From positions 1-64,000 of the forward strand of contig CADBHR010000001.1 in the NCBI GenBank assembly GCA_902794475.1: a stretch of DNA of 64,000 nt. The letters run 5' to 3'. Below, piece after piece: positions 36,901-45,260 of the stretch (positions are counted from its first letter, which is position 1; every line of letters begins with the position of its first letter). The notes below the pieces were generated by a model. That model saw nothing but the letters and a program-made list of their open reading frames with translations. It made no database searches and had not been told where the DNA came from. Position numbers and translations under genes: made by a program. This DNA is from an uncultured Methanobrevibacter sp. Its GTDB lineage: Archaea; Methanobacteriota; Methanobacteria; Methanobacteriales; Methanobacteriaceae.

Positions 36901-36938
36901 ATTTTTGTTTAACAATATATATTAATGTAATCAATTTT

Positions 36939-37985
36939 TTAAAATTTTAAACTTTTTAGAAAACGAAGCGATTTTGAAAATTTCGAAGTTTTTGGTGATG
37001 ATGATTTTTTATTTTTCCTTTTATTATAATCAGAAATATAATCTGAATACGTTGGAGAATTGATAACCCTATTATACCCATTTAAAGCATATTTTTTCAT
37101 TTTAGTCTCATCTTTAATAGATATTTTTAAAAATTCCTCCCTAGCTCGATTGAAATAATCTTCAGGCTGTTTTGAAATCCTGTAAAGGAGAATTTGTGCT
37201 ATTTTGAAAAAGATAAACTCATTTTCAAGTTCTGAGTAATAGCCATTCTCTTTAAGAAAATCCTCAACCATATCAATATTTTCAAAAATATCTGATGCAT
37301 TTGCCGTTGAATTTAAAATTGAATCCTGATTTGACCTGTAAAAATAGAGGGATTCATTGACAAAGGACATCCTTGAAGCTCTAAGCATTACTTTTACATG
37401 AAAAGGAATATCTTCAAAGGACAAATTTTCTGGGAAATGAAAATCATCAAATGAATCTAAAAAGTCTTTTTTGTAAAGCTTAAGGCAGGCTGAAAATGCA
37501 GTGTTCATGACATGCTTTTTAACATCCCTATATGTAAATGTGAAATCAGAATAATCAATATCGCCAAAAATCTCATCAATTTTAAATTCAACACTTCTAT
37601 TGTGAACATTTTCATTGTCATCAAATGTTTGAAACTTGAATAGAACCATATCGGAGTCATTTGATGATGCATTAAAGTGGAGTTTCTCCAATGCAGTAGT
37701 GTCAAGATAATCATCAGAGTCCAAAAAGCAGACATATCTGGCATGGGCATGCTTTAAACCTATATTCCTAGCCGCTCCAAGTCCCTGATTTTTTTGATCA
37801 ATTATTTCTATTCTATTATCTTTTTGTCCGTACTCCTTTAGAATATCCAATGAACCATCAGTTGAACCGTCATTGACACATATTATCTCAATATCTCCAA
37901 AACTTTGATTGCAAACGCTATCCATGCATTTTTCCAGGTAATTTTCAACATTATAAACAGGTATGATAACAGATATTTCAGGCAT
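36939..37985 (-). CDS. Family 2 glycosyltransferase with basic C-terminal tail
   Basis: A 348-residue GT2 enzyme with SVIIPVYNVENY, VNDGSTDGS and FLDSDDY. The central acceptor region (NLSFEDIPFHVKVMLRASRM) differs from classes A-D. It lacks a long coiled coil and ends in a short basic segment, KTSKFSKSLRFLKSLKF, which may be a reduced version of the SWK tag or a simple membrane-binding helix. GGTG lies before the ATG. It follows the GT-B gene by 16 bases. Confidence 0.83.
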   Translation of the reverse strand: MPEISVIIPVYNVENYLEKCMDSVCNQSFGDIEIICVNDGSTDGSLDILKEYGQKDNRIEIIDQKNQGLGAARNIGLKHAHARYVCFLDSDDYLDTTALEKLHFNASSNDSDMVLFKFQTFDDNENVHNRSVEFKIDEIFGDIDYSDFTFTYRDVKKHVMNTAFSACLKLYKKDFLDSFDDFHFPENLSFEDIPFHVKVMLRASRMSFVNESLYFYRSNQDSILNSTANASDIFENIDMVEDFLKENGYYSELENEFIFFKIAQILLYRISKQPEDYFNRAREEFLKISIKDETKMKKYALNGYNRVINSPTYSDYISDYNKRKNKKSSSPKTSKFSKSLRFLKSLKF

Positions 37986-38001
37986 CCCAACACCAATAAT
38001 T

Positions 38002-39366
38002 TTAATTTTTAAGCTTTTTTATAGACCTTGATATTTTCCAGGTACTTGAAGATTTGATCTTCTCGTTTTCCTTTCTGATTTTTTTAACTTTACGCTTTAG
38101 ATTATTTTTATTTCTGTATTCACTTTCATACAGTTCATTTAAATTAGTGAACCTATCATTCAAGTAATCATAATCAGTTGAATAGGAATCATCATCATAT
38201 CCATAATCCTTTAGTATTTTAACCAATGTTTCGAGACATCCATTATAATCCGCCATGTCAGATTTATACTTTAAATCAAAACCTGACAAAGTGCTTCCCT
38301 TTTCATATAATGCCCATATGTCACTTCCGGAACCTAAATAATCCGAAAGCTTAGACGGCAAGTAGGGATTAACTTCAAAATTTCCATTTGTAGCCAAATC
38401 ATTGACGATTAAAACATCAAACTTGGTTGCTGCATTTAAAAAGTCCAAATATTCCAACGGCTTTTTAACAATGAACTTATCAGAAGGAATTAAACTTTTA
38501 ACCATATTCCGGTTGGACAAATACAAATAAACTCTAATTTTATCCTCATATTTATGATTTAAGGCTTCAACTGCATAGAATAAACTTTCAAAATGTCTTT
38601 TGGAATAGTAATCATTGCCAAAATAGGCCATGTTAATATAATCCTCATCCAAATCCAAATCAACGTCTCGGGCATGATAAAATTCATCATCCAATGTCGG
38701 ATGCATTTGAATTTCACTTTTATCCAAAACGAAACTTTTGACATTGCCCGGAAATTGATTCAGCATTACTTCTCTTTGGTTTTCATTTGTAAAAATAACT
38801 TTATCGGCAAACAAGTATACAAAATATTCAGCTATGAAATAGGCTGATGACTTGTTATCAATTAATTTAAAGTCATTTCCAGTGCTTTTATTTAAATTGA
38901 TTATTTTATTATTGATTTTTGAGACATAACTTTCATCATCAATAATCATTTCCTTATATGTTTTTGGTTCATTATCCAAATTAAGAATAAGAGGGTCTGA
39001 AAATTCAGCGGTCCAGAAAACCTCAGGATGATTAAGTTTATATTCATAGGCCAAAAAATGATTTGACATTAGCCATGATCTAGAATAAATTTTTTTATAA
39101 TCCCCTTCAATAGCGTTCATTCCTTCTTTAATGGATTGGAATATGCAATCTGCCCAGTCATTATCGCAACCCACATCAACCAACAGCCTGTTGGACACAT
39201 ACTCATCAACAAGCTTATCCAATTCGTTATGCTTTGGAGATTTGATTTTTGACTGCAGAACATCAACCATCTTGTTATTTTCAACAATACGCTTAAAAAC
39301 GGTTATTCCTGAAACAGATTCATCCGGAGGGAACAAAAAAGAAATGTATAATTCATCACAATCCAT
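38002..39366 (-). CDS. GT-B fold glycosyltransferase with coiled coil and SWK-like tag
   Basis: A 454-residue protein. The C-terminal nucleotide-sugar domain is suggested by NMAYFGNDYYSKRHFES (a GT4-style domain opening) and NPYLPSKLSDYLGSGSDIWA (about 365-384), which is the P-x-K-L-x-E/D-Y-L-G-S-G pattern of GT-B enzymes. The N-terminal half has no clear motif. A short coiled coil (about 418-440) ends in SSSTWKISRSIKK, the same tag with Thr for Ser. It shows that the tag is not limited to GT2 folds. No ribosome-binding site is obvious. Confidence 0.65.
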   Translation of the reverse strand: MDCDELYISFLFPPDESVSGITVFKRIVENNKMVDVLQSKIKSPKHNELDKLVDEYVSNRLLVDVGCDNDWADCIFQSIKEGMNAIEGDYKKIYSRSWLMSNHFLAYEYKLNHPEVFWTAEFSDPLILNLDNEPKTYKEMIIDDESYVSKINNKIINLNKSTGNDFKLIDNKSSAYFIAEYFVYLFADKVIFTNENQREVMLNQFPGNVKSFVLDKSEIQMHPTLDDEFYHARDVDLDLDEDYINMAYFGNDYYSKRHFESLFYAVEALNHKYEDKIRVYLYLSNRNMVKSLIPSDKFIVKKPLEYLDFLNAATKFDVLIVNDLATNGNFEVNPYLPSKLSDYLGSGSDIWALYEKGSTLSGFDLKYKSDMADYNGCLETLVKILKDYGYDDDSYSTDYDYLNDRFTNLNELYESEYRNKNNLKRKVKKIRKENEKIKSSSTWKISRSIKKLKN

Positions 39367-39408
39367 ATTATACTATTTAATATTACAATATTATAAAATT
39401 TTAGAAAA

Positions 39409-40524
39409 CTATTTCCTAAAAATCTTAGCAACCTTCCAACTTTTAGAACTTTTAAGAGACTTAAGCTCTTCCATGTACTTTTTGTTGGATTTCTTTAACC
39501 TGGAAATCTCCTTTTTATATTCCTTATTCTTCAGCTTTAAATCAAAAAAATTAACTGACAATTCAAACTCATAATAGTTATCGGAACCGATTGCAGAATT
39601 GTAAATCACCAAACTTCTCTCAGAACAGGAGTCAAGAGTGCCATATCTTTCCAATGTATCTTTATGATTGGAAAAATAATCCTTTAATTTAATAAAAAAT
39701 CCGTTTTTATATTCATCCTCAAGCTGTCTGAAGCGATGAAAGAAGTCAAAGCATTGCTTATCAAATATTTGAACATGAAATTCATCATATTCCCCAATTT
39801 CTTTTATATAATCAACAATTAAATCATAAATGTCCATGCAGTCTGTGAATCTTTCATGATATGAGTTTGTTATGGAATTGGAATGGATTCTTCGATGATA
39901 AAGGTGCCTATCTGAAAAATAAATTCTTTGAGCATTCAATAAGGTTTTAATTGAGAAAAGATTATCCTCAAAAATCAACCCTTCCGGAAATCTGATATCA
40001 GAAATCATTTCTTTTCTGAATAACTTTGAGGTTATGCTGACGGACACATCGAAAATGCAATCCTTAATGTCCTTCCAACTAAAAATTTCGTCTCCAACAA
40101 TTTCTTCTAAAAAATCCATCTCAAAATACGGTGAAGTCGATTCCTTTCCTGTTTTGTTATTGAAATTTGTTATCTTAAACATCAGCATATCCAGATTTTT
40201 ATCTTTGGAAGTATTGTAAAGATATTCAAGAGAATTTAAATCCAAATAATCATCGGAGTCTAAAAATAGAATGTATTCTCCTCGTACAATGTCCAAAGCA
40301 GCATTTCTAGCAACGCCGACACCAATATGACTTTGACTAATCAGCCTTATGCGGGAATCCTTTTTCCGGTATTCCTCCAGCATGTCAAGAGAACTGTCAC
40401 TTGAACCGTCGTTTATGCAAATGATTTCAATATCAGCCAATGTTTGATTAACCACACTGTCTATGCATTCTTTCAGGAAATCCTGAGTATTATAAACTGG
40501 GATGATTACTGAAACTTTAATCAA
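39409..40524 (-). CDS. Family 2 glycosyltransferase, class A, with coiled coil and SWK tag
   Basis: About 371 residues if translation starts at TTG 40524 (IKVSVIIPVYN), matching the short leaders of all its paralogs. The frame runs back to TTG 40551, which would overlap the upstream gene; no ATG is available, so the start is uncertain. Motifs are SVIIPVYNTQDF, INDGSSDSS and FLDSDDY. Class A marks are FPEGLIFEDNLFS and YHRRIHSNS. The coiled coil near the end leads to SSKSWKVAKIFRK. Confidence 0.82.
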   Translation of the reverse strand: MIKVSVIIPVYNTQDFLKECIDSVVNQTLADIEIICINDGSSDSSLDMLEEYRKKDSRIRLISQSHIGVGVARNAALDIVRGEYILFLDSDDYLDLNSLEYLYNTSKDKNLDMLMFKITNFNNKTGKESTSPYFEMDFLEEIVGDEIFSWKDIKDCIFDVSVSITSKLFRKEMISDIRFPEGLIFEDNLFSIKTLLNAQRIYFSDRHLYHRRIHSNSITNSYHERFTDCMDIYDLIVDYIKEIGEYDEFHVQIFDKQCFDFFHRFRQLEDEYKNGFFIKLKDYFSNHKDTLERYGTLDSCSERSLVIYNSAIGSDNYYEFELSVNFFDLKLKNKEYKKEISRLKKSNKKYMEELKSLKSSKSWKVAKIFRK

Positions 40525-40538
40525 TGACAACAACTCAA

Positions 40539-42704
40539 CTATTTTTTCCAAACCTTTTCAACGATTCTTTTAGAGGCATTTCCATCATCAATACTGCAGA
40601 ACCTTTCATAAAACTGGTCATATTTTTCCTTATATTCCTCTTTTAACTGATCGATATTTCGAATGGCATCAATTACCTCATCGGTAGTTTCAAGCAAAGG
40701 CCCCGGAACCTCCTTTCGAATATCTATGTAAAATCCTCTCAACACATTCTCATATTTGTCCAAATCATAAGTATAGTATAATATCGGCCTTTTAAGGTTT
40801 GCAAAATCAAAGAATACACTTGAATAATCTGTAATTAAAAGGTCGCTAATCAAGTATAATTCGGCAATATCATTATATTTGCTTACATCAATAGCAAAAT
40901 CTTCAACACCACTCAAATCAAGCTTATCAGCAATGAAATAATGAGTTCTAATTAATATGATGTACTCATCACTAAACGCTTCCTTTAATTTATCCAATTC
41001 CAATTTTAATTGGAATTTAATCAATCCTGCATCAATAAACTCATCATCCCTCCATGTCGGTGCATATAAAATGACTTTCTTATCTTCAGGAATGTTTAGA
41101 CTTGATTTTATCCGGTTAACCATTTCCTCATCGGCATTGTAGAGAATGTCATTTCTAGGATATCCTGATTCAAAAATTTCCTTCTGATATCCGAAACAGC
41201 TTTTCAGAATGTTTGTGGTATACCTGTTTGGAGATATCAGATAATCCCACTGTTTAGAAACATTAACGTAAGAATGTTTGATAAATGGATTCATCGTATA
41301 TACATTTCCAATATCCAAACCCAATTTTTTAAGTGGGGTGCCATGCCATGTGGAAACGATTACTTGACTATCCTTTTTATCTAAAGGATCAAATTGCCTT
41401 CCATTTATAACCCAATATTTGGAACGTGCAACCTCTTTAAAATACTCCAAGGAAAATCTGGTCACCCTTTTAGGATTTCCAGGAATCTTGACTTTTTTAT
41501 CATTCAACACCCATACAAAATCATAATCATCCTTATAATTTTCATACAGATATTCATATATGTATTTTGGACTATCGGAATAATAGTCTCCCTTAAAACT
41601 GCAAAAAATGATTTGATTCTTATTAATTCCTTTTTTATTGAAAAATTTATAGTATATTGCTATTTTAATTCTCAAACTGTTGTTCATATCAAAAAGCTTG
41701 TTAAAGTTAATTCGCATTTTAAGTAATTTGCGAAGCTTATTTTTATCCCTTGCCTGAAGGGCTTTCAATTCCCTTTTCTTGAAAAATGAAACTTTTTCAA
41801 AACTGACATCCTGAACCAATTCTGCATAAGCATCAAAGTATTCATTTCTCCATTTTTTATTGGAATCTGAATAAAATTTAATCGAATAAACATCATAAAA
41901 ATATCTGAATAACTTTTGATTCATTATCTGCTTTAACAAAGAATTATTAATTGAGTTATATGCATCTTTATAATTTTGTGCATAAACCAGAAATCCTCCA
42001 TCTTCCATTTCCTGATTTAGACATGGCAAGTTAAGAAAATCATCACTGACTCTTTTTGCATATAACGCATCCTCAACACCGACCATTGAATTGACATTAT
42101 TCATTACTTCAACCATAAATTCATAGTCGCATTGATGCCTTACGGATTCATCAAAATAGATATCTGAGATTTTTTCCCTCTTAATCAGACAGTGCAGTGC
42201 AGACAATACCTCAAATTTTTCGGTTTTATCGCCAACCAATAATCTTAATGAGAATTCCTCATCACTTAATTTATTTTTGGTTAACGGATAGATTTTATCC
42301 CGTGCAAGATTTTCAAGCTCCTCGCTGAAACGGTCCCTTATATACCCTGTGATGATTTTCTCACCATTAATAAAATCCGCATTTGTAGATTTTGCAACAT
42401 TTATAAGCTTTGACAGTCCATCAAGGTAAATGTAATCATCACTATCAATGAAATACACATATTCTCCATTTGCCATTTTTAATGCTTCATTTCTAGCTTT
42501 TGAAACACCAATTTCACTTTCAAAGGATTTTGTAATAATATTCAAATCATAATCATTCAACAATTCACCAATATCTTCCGTTAGTCCATTTAAGACCAGG
42601 ATAATCTCTTCATCATCTAAATTTTGCTCAGCCAAACTATCCAAACAGTCTTTTAAATATCTTTCTGGCCTATTAAATGGAATTATAATACTTATAAATG
42701 TCAT
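40539..42704 (-). CDS. Fusion of GT2 glycosyltransferase and CDP-glycerol glycerophosphotransferase
   Basis: A 721-residue two-domain enzyme. Residues about 1-230 are GT2 (SIIIPFNRPERY, YFIDSDDY), and about 365-720 are TagB/TagF-like (WVINGRQFD, VSTWHGTPLKKLG, LYAPTWRDDE and LITDYSSVFFDFAN). The fusion suggests one polypeptide adds a sugar and a phospho-alditol in turn, as needed for a sugar-phosphodiester repeat. The GT2 donor-binding stretch reads LVLNGLTED rather than the usual VDDGS, so GT2 activity may be altered. The ATG overlaps the TGA of the upstream gene by four bases (42701-42704). Confidence 0.85.
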   Translation of the reverse strand: MTFISIIIPFNRPERYLKDCLDSLAEQNLDDEEIILVLNGLTEDIGELLNDYDLNIITKSFESEIGVSKARNEALKMANGEYVYFIDSDDYIYLDGLSKLINVAKSTNADFINGEKIITGYIRDRFSEELENLARDKIYPLTKNKLSDEEFSLRLLVGDKTEKFEVLSALHCLIKREKISDIYFDESVRHQCDYEFMVEVMNNVNSMVGVEDALYAKRVSDDFLNLPCLNQEMEDGGFLVYAQNYKDAYNSINNSLLKQIMNQKLFRYFYDVYSIKFYSDSNKKWRNEYFDAYAELVQDVSFEKVSFFKKRELKALQARDKNKLRKLLKMRINFNKLFDMNNSLRIKIAIYYKFFNKKGINKNQIIFCSFKGDYYSDSPKYIYEYLYENYKDDYDFVWVLNDKKVKIPGNPKRVTRFSLEYFKEVARSKYWVINGRQFDPLDKKDSQVIVSTWHGTPLKKLGLDIGNVYTMNPFIKHSYVNVSKQWDYLISPNRYTTNILKSCFGYQKEIFESGYPRNDILYNADEEMVNRIKSSLNIPEDKKVILYAPTWRDDEFIDAGLIKFQLKLELDKLKEAFSDEYIILIRTHYFIADKLDLSGVEDFAIDVSKYNDIAELYLISDLLITDYSSVFFDFANLKRPILYYTYDLDKYENVLRGFYIDIRKEVPGPLLETTDEVIDAIRNIDQLKEEYKEKYDQFYERFCSIDDGNASKRIVEKVWKK

Positions 42705-44008
42705 TTGAACATCCTTTTACCGCTTCTCTTAATAAAATTTTTTAATTTATCCATTGATGATACCCTATTTTTATCAATGACATACTTTATAACTTCATCA
42801 GAAGAATTGCCGTTATGCAATGAACAGAACTCATCATAAAATTCCGCATAGAATGGAGCATCCCTTACATCAAGATTATCATACAATTCATCTTCACTTT
42901 TACAGATCACTCCACAATTCACTTCATTTATGTCAAAATAAACTCCACGGGTTTTATTTTCATATTCCTCCAAATCAGGAACATAATAGATTACTGGCTT
43001 TTTACTGCAATACCAATCAAAAACAATAGAGGAATAATCAGTTATTAAAATATCTGAAGCACACATTAGCTCAACTGCATCATCCCAGTCACTTACATCA
43101 ATAGCCCTTCCTTTAAGCACACTCAACTCCTTAGTTGCTTCACTCATATGATGACTTCTAATTAACAAAATTGAGTTTTCAGGAGCACTATCTAAGAATT
43201 TAACTGGATCAAACAGCAGGTCGAATTTGAACATTGAATGTCCCAGATGTCCTCCATCCCTCCATGTGGGGGCATATAGATAAACCAATGCATCATCAGA
43301 AATTCCTAACTTTTCACGTATCAAATTCCTTTTAGATTCATATTTTTCTTTATTGTAAAAAATATCATTAGCAGGATATCCTGATTCGAAAATTTTGCCT
43401 TCATATTTAAAACATGACCTGAACTTCTCGGTTGAATAATGATTCGGACTTAACAATACATCCCACCCTGTAGATTTTGCATAAAAATGGGGTGAAGACT
43501 TTTTAATAGGATTTCTAGGGTTATGCCTATCCCAATGCATTCTTTTATAGGGTGTGCCATGCCAAGTTTGTAAATAAAACGTTTCGGGCCTATGATACCA
43601 ATTCGGAAATGTGGTATTGTTAATTATAATCCTTGCTTGAGCCAAATACTTATAATAATCATCTGACTTTCTTTCGACAACAATAGGATTTCCCGGAATA
43701 ATGCTCTTATCCCCATGATATGCCCAAACATAAGTGAGATTTGGATAAAGCTCCAACATGCGCTCATAAATGTATCTTGGATTGCCCGTATACTGCTTTG
43801 CAAGATTACTTTCAAAAAAGAATAGATCATTATTAATGGGAAACTTTTTTGCAGCGTTCCTGTATCTTTTCGGAAGACCATAATTTCGGTATTTTGCAAT
43901 CTCATTAAATAATTCAGGATTTGTGTAAAACAATTCTTTTTCCAATTGTTTTCTGTCCTTATCTGCAAAATATTCCGAAATATGCTTTTGAGCATCCTTA
44001 TATCCCAT
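42701..44008 (-). CDS. CDP-glycerol glycerophosphotransferase family protein (TagB/TagF-like)
   Basis: A 435-residue paralog of the protein at 25608, alike along its whole length from KHISEYFADKDRKQLE onward. Motifs are LQTWHGTPYKRMHWD, LSPNHYSTEKF, LYAPTWRDGG and ITDYSSIVFDWY. The end is basic (KLKNFIKRSGKRMFK), which suits a membrane-surface enzyme. GGTGAG lies before the ATG. Overlap with the GT2-TagF fusion indicates coupled expression, so two glycerophosphotransferase-type enzymes are made together. Confidence 0.88.
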   Translation of the reverse strand: MGYKDAQKHISEYFADKDRKQLEKELFYTNPELFNEIAKYRNYGLPKRYRNAAKKFPINNDLFFFESNLAKQYTGNPRYIYERMLELYPNLTYVWAYHGDKSIIPGNPIVVERKSDDYYKYLAQARIIINNTTFPNWYHRPETFYLQTWHGTPYKRMHWDRHNPRNPIKKSSPHFYAKSTGWDVLLSPNHYSTEKFRSCFKYEGKIFESGYPANDIFYNKEKYESKRNLIREKLGISDDALVYLYAPTWRDGGHLGHSMFKFDLLFDPVKFLDSAPENSILLIRSHHMSEATKELSVLKGRAIDVSDWDDAVELMCASDILITDYSSIVFDWYCSKKPVIYYVPDLEEYENKTRGVYFDINEVNCGVICKSEDELYDNLDVRDAPFYAEFYDEFCSLHNGNSSDEVIKYVIDKNRVSSMDKLKNFIKRSGKRMFK

Positions 44009-44018
44009 TTACTCACCG

Positions 44019-45251
44019 TTAAATCTTTTTAAATAATCTTTTATAAATATTATCAATTTTATATTTTAACCAACCGCTTGTTGATTTGACAGTTTTTATT
44101 TCCTTTTTTAAGGTCTTATTTTCTTTTTTCAATTGATAATTCTTTTCAAGGACATAATTAACATCTCTTTGCTTTTTAAGTTTATCATTTTTGACTTTGA
44201 GAGAATTAGACAACTCCCTATTACGTGATTTCAAATCCTTAATTTCTTCTTTCAAATATCTTTGAGATTCAATTAAATCAATCAGATTATCCCAAAGGTC
44301 ATTTAAAAACAAAATATATTTTACTTTATCAATACCGTCCAAATCATCAAATACTTCAATAGGGAATTTTAAAACCAACGGCTTTACCTCATCATACATG
44401 ACCTGTTGGTATTCAGAACTGCAAGAATCCAATTGGTTTATGAACTGTATAATATCTATTTCCACTAATTTTTGATAAAAAATATTTAATAAACTTCTAT
44501 TTCTGCTATTGGAGTTTAAAAGTTTCAATATTTTATTGATTATGGTCATTCTGTCTTTAAGATTTTTTATTTCAGATACTGACTGTGTCACTGATTTCTT
44601 ATAACCATATCTGACTCTCCAGTAATATTTAACATCAGGATATACTCCAAGATTAACACTTGCACATAAAACCTGCATTGAAAACAACAAATCCTCATAT
44701 AAAACATTTTCTAAAAATTTAAAGTTATTTCGTTTGATGAAATCATTTTTAATGAATTTTGAGATGCTTGTATCATAAATCAAGTTTTTATGTTCAAATA
44801 CATTGGTTTTGGTATAAACCCTATCGTAGCCTGCTTTTGTATGCAAAACACTTTTCCACTCAATCATTTCATCATTGAAACGCACAGCGTCAAAAACTAC
44901 CAAATCATGATTATAATCATGTGCAAATTTATATAATTTCTCATATGCATCCCTTTGCATCAAATCATCTGAATCCAAGAAAGTAACATATTCACCGGTT
45001 GCTATTTCAAGACCCCTATTTCTTGAAATTGACTGGCCCTGATTAAACTTATTCTTTAACAGTTTTATCCTATCATCCATATTTACATAATAATTTAAAA
45101 TTTCGGAAGAGTTGTCATTTGAAGCGTCATCAATACATATTATCTCAATATCTTTTAGTGTCTGATTGCGTAAGCTGTCCAAACACTCCTCCAAATATTC
45201 TTCGGTATTATATACCGGTATTATTATACTAACTAAAGGATTATTTTTCAT
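44019..45251 (-). CDS. Family 2 glycosyltransferase, class D, with coiled coil and SGW tail
   Basis: A 410-residue paralog of the gene at 28201. Motifs are SIIIPVYNTEEY, IDDASNDNS and FLDSDDL; class marks are VVFDAVRFND, YEDLLFSMQVLC and KYYWRVR. A long C-terminal coiled coil (about 325-390) leads to STSGWLKYKIDNIYK. Both class D members thus carry the same variant tail, while classes A-C carry SWK. It lies ten bases upstream of the TagB-like gene. Confidence 0.85.
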   Translation of the reverse strand: MKNNPLVSIIIPVYNTEEYLEECLDSLRNQTLKDIEIICIDDASNDNSSEILNYYVNMDDRIKLLKNKFNQGQSISRNRGLEIATGEYVTFLDSDDLMQRDAYEKLYKFAHDYNHDLVVFDAVRFNDEMIEWKSVLHTKAGYDRVYTKTNVFEHKNLIYDTSISKFIKNDFIKRNNFKFLENVLYEDLLFSMQVLCASVNLGVYPDVKYYWRVRYGYKKSVTQSVSEIKNLKDRMTIINKILKLLNSNSRNRSLLNIFYQKLVEIDIIQFINQLDSCSSEYQQVMYDEVKPLVLKFPIEVFDDLDGIDKVKYILFLNDLWDNLIDLIESQRYLKEEIKDLKSRNRELSNSLKVKNDKLKKQRDVNYVLEKNYQLKKENKTLKKEIKTVKSTSGWLKYKIDNIYKRLFKKI

Positions 45252-45260
45252 ATTTCCACA

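Noticed and set aside
40539-42704. Possible frameshifted merger of two genes
   Set aside because: The frame is continuous, both domains are full length with intact junction, and a similar fusion in the opposite order exists at 54279, so a real fusion is more likely.
43624-44016. Reverse 130-codon frame overlapping the TagB-like gene
   Set aside because: Same strand but shifted frame within a well-supported glycerophosphotransferase; no family match and no independent start signal.
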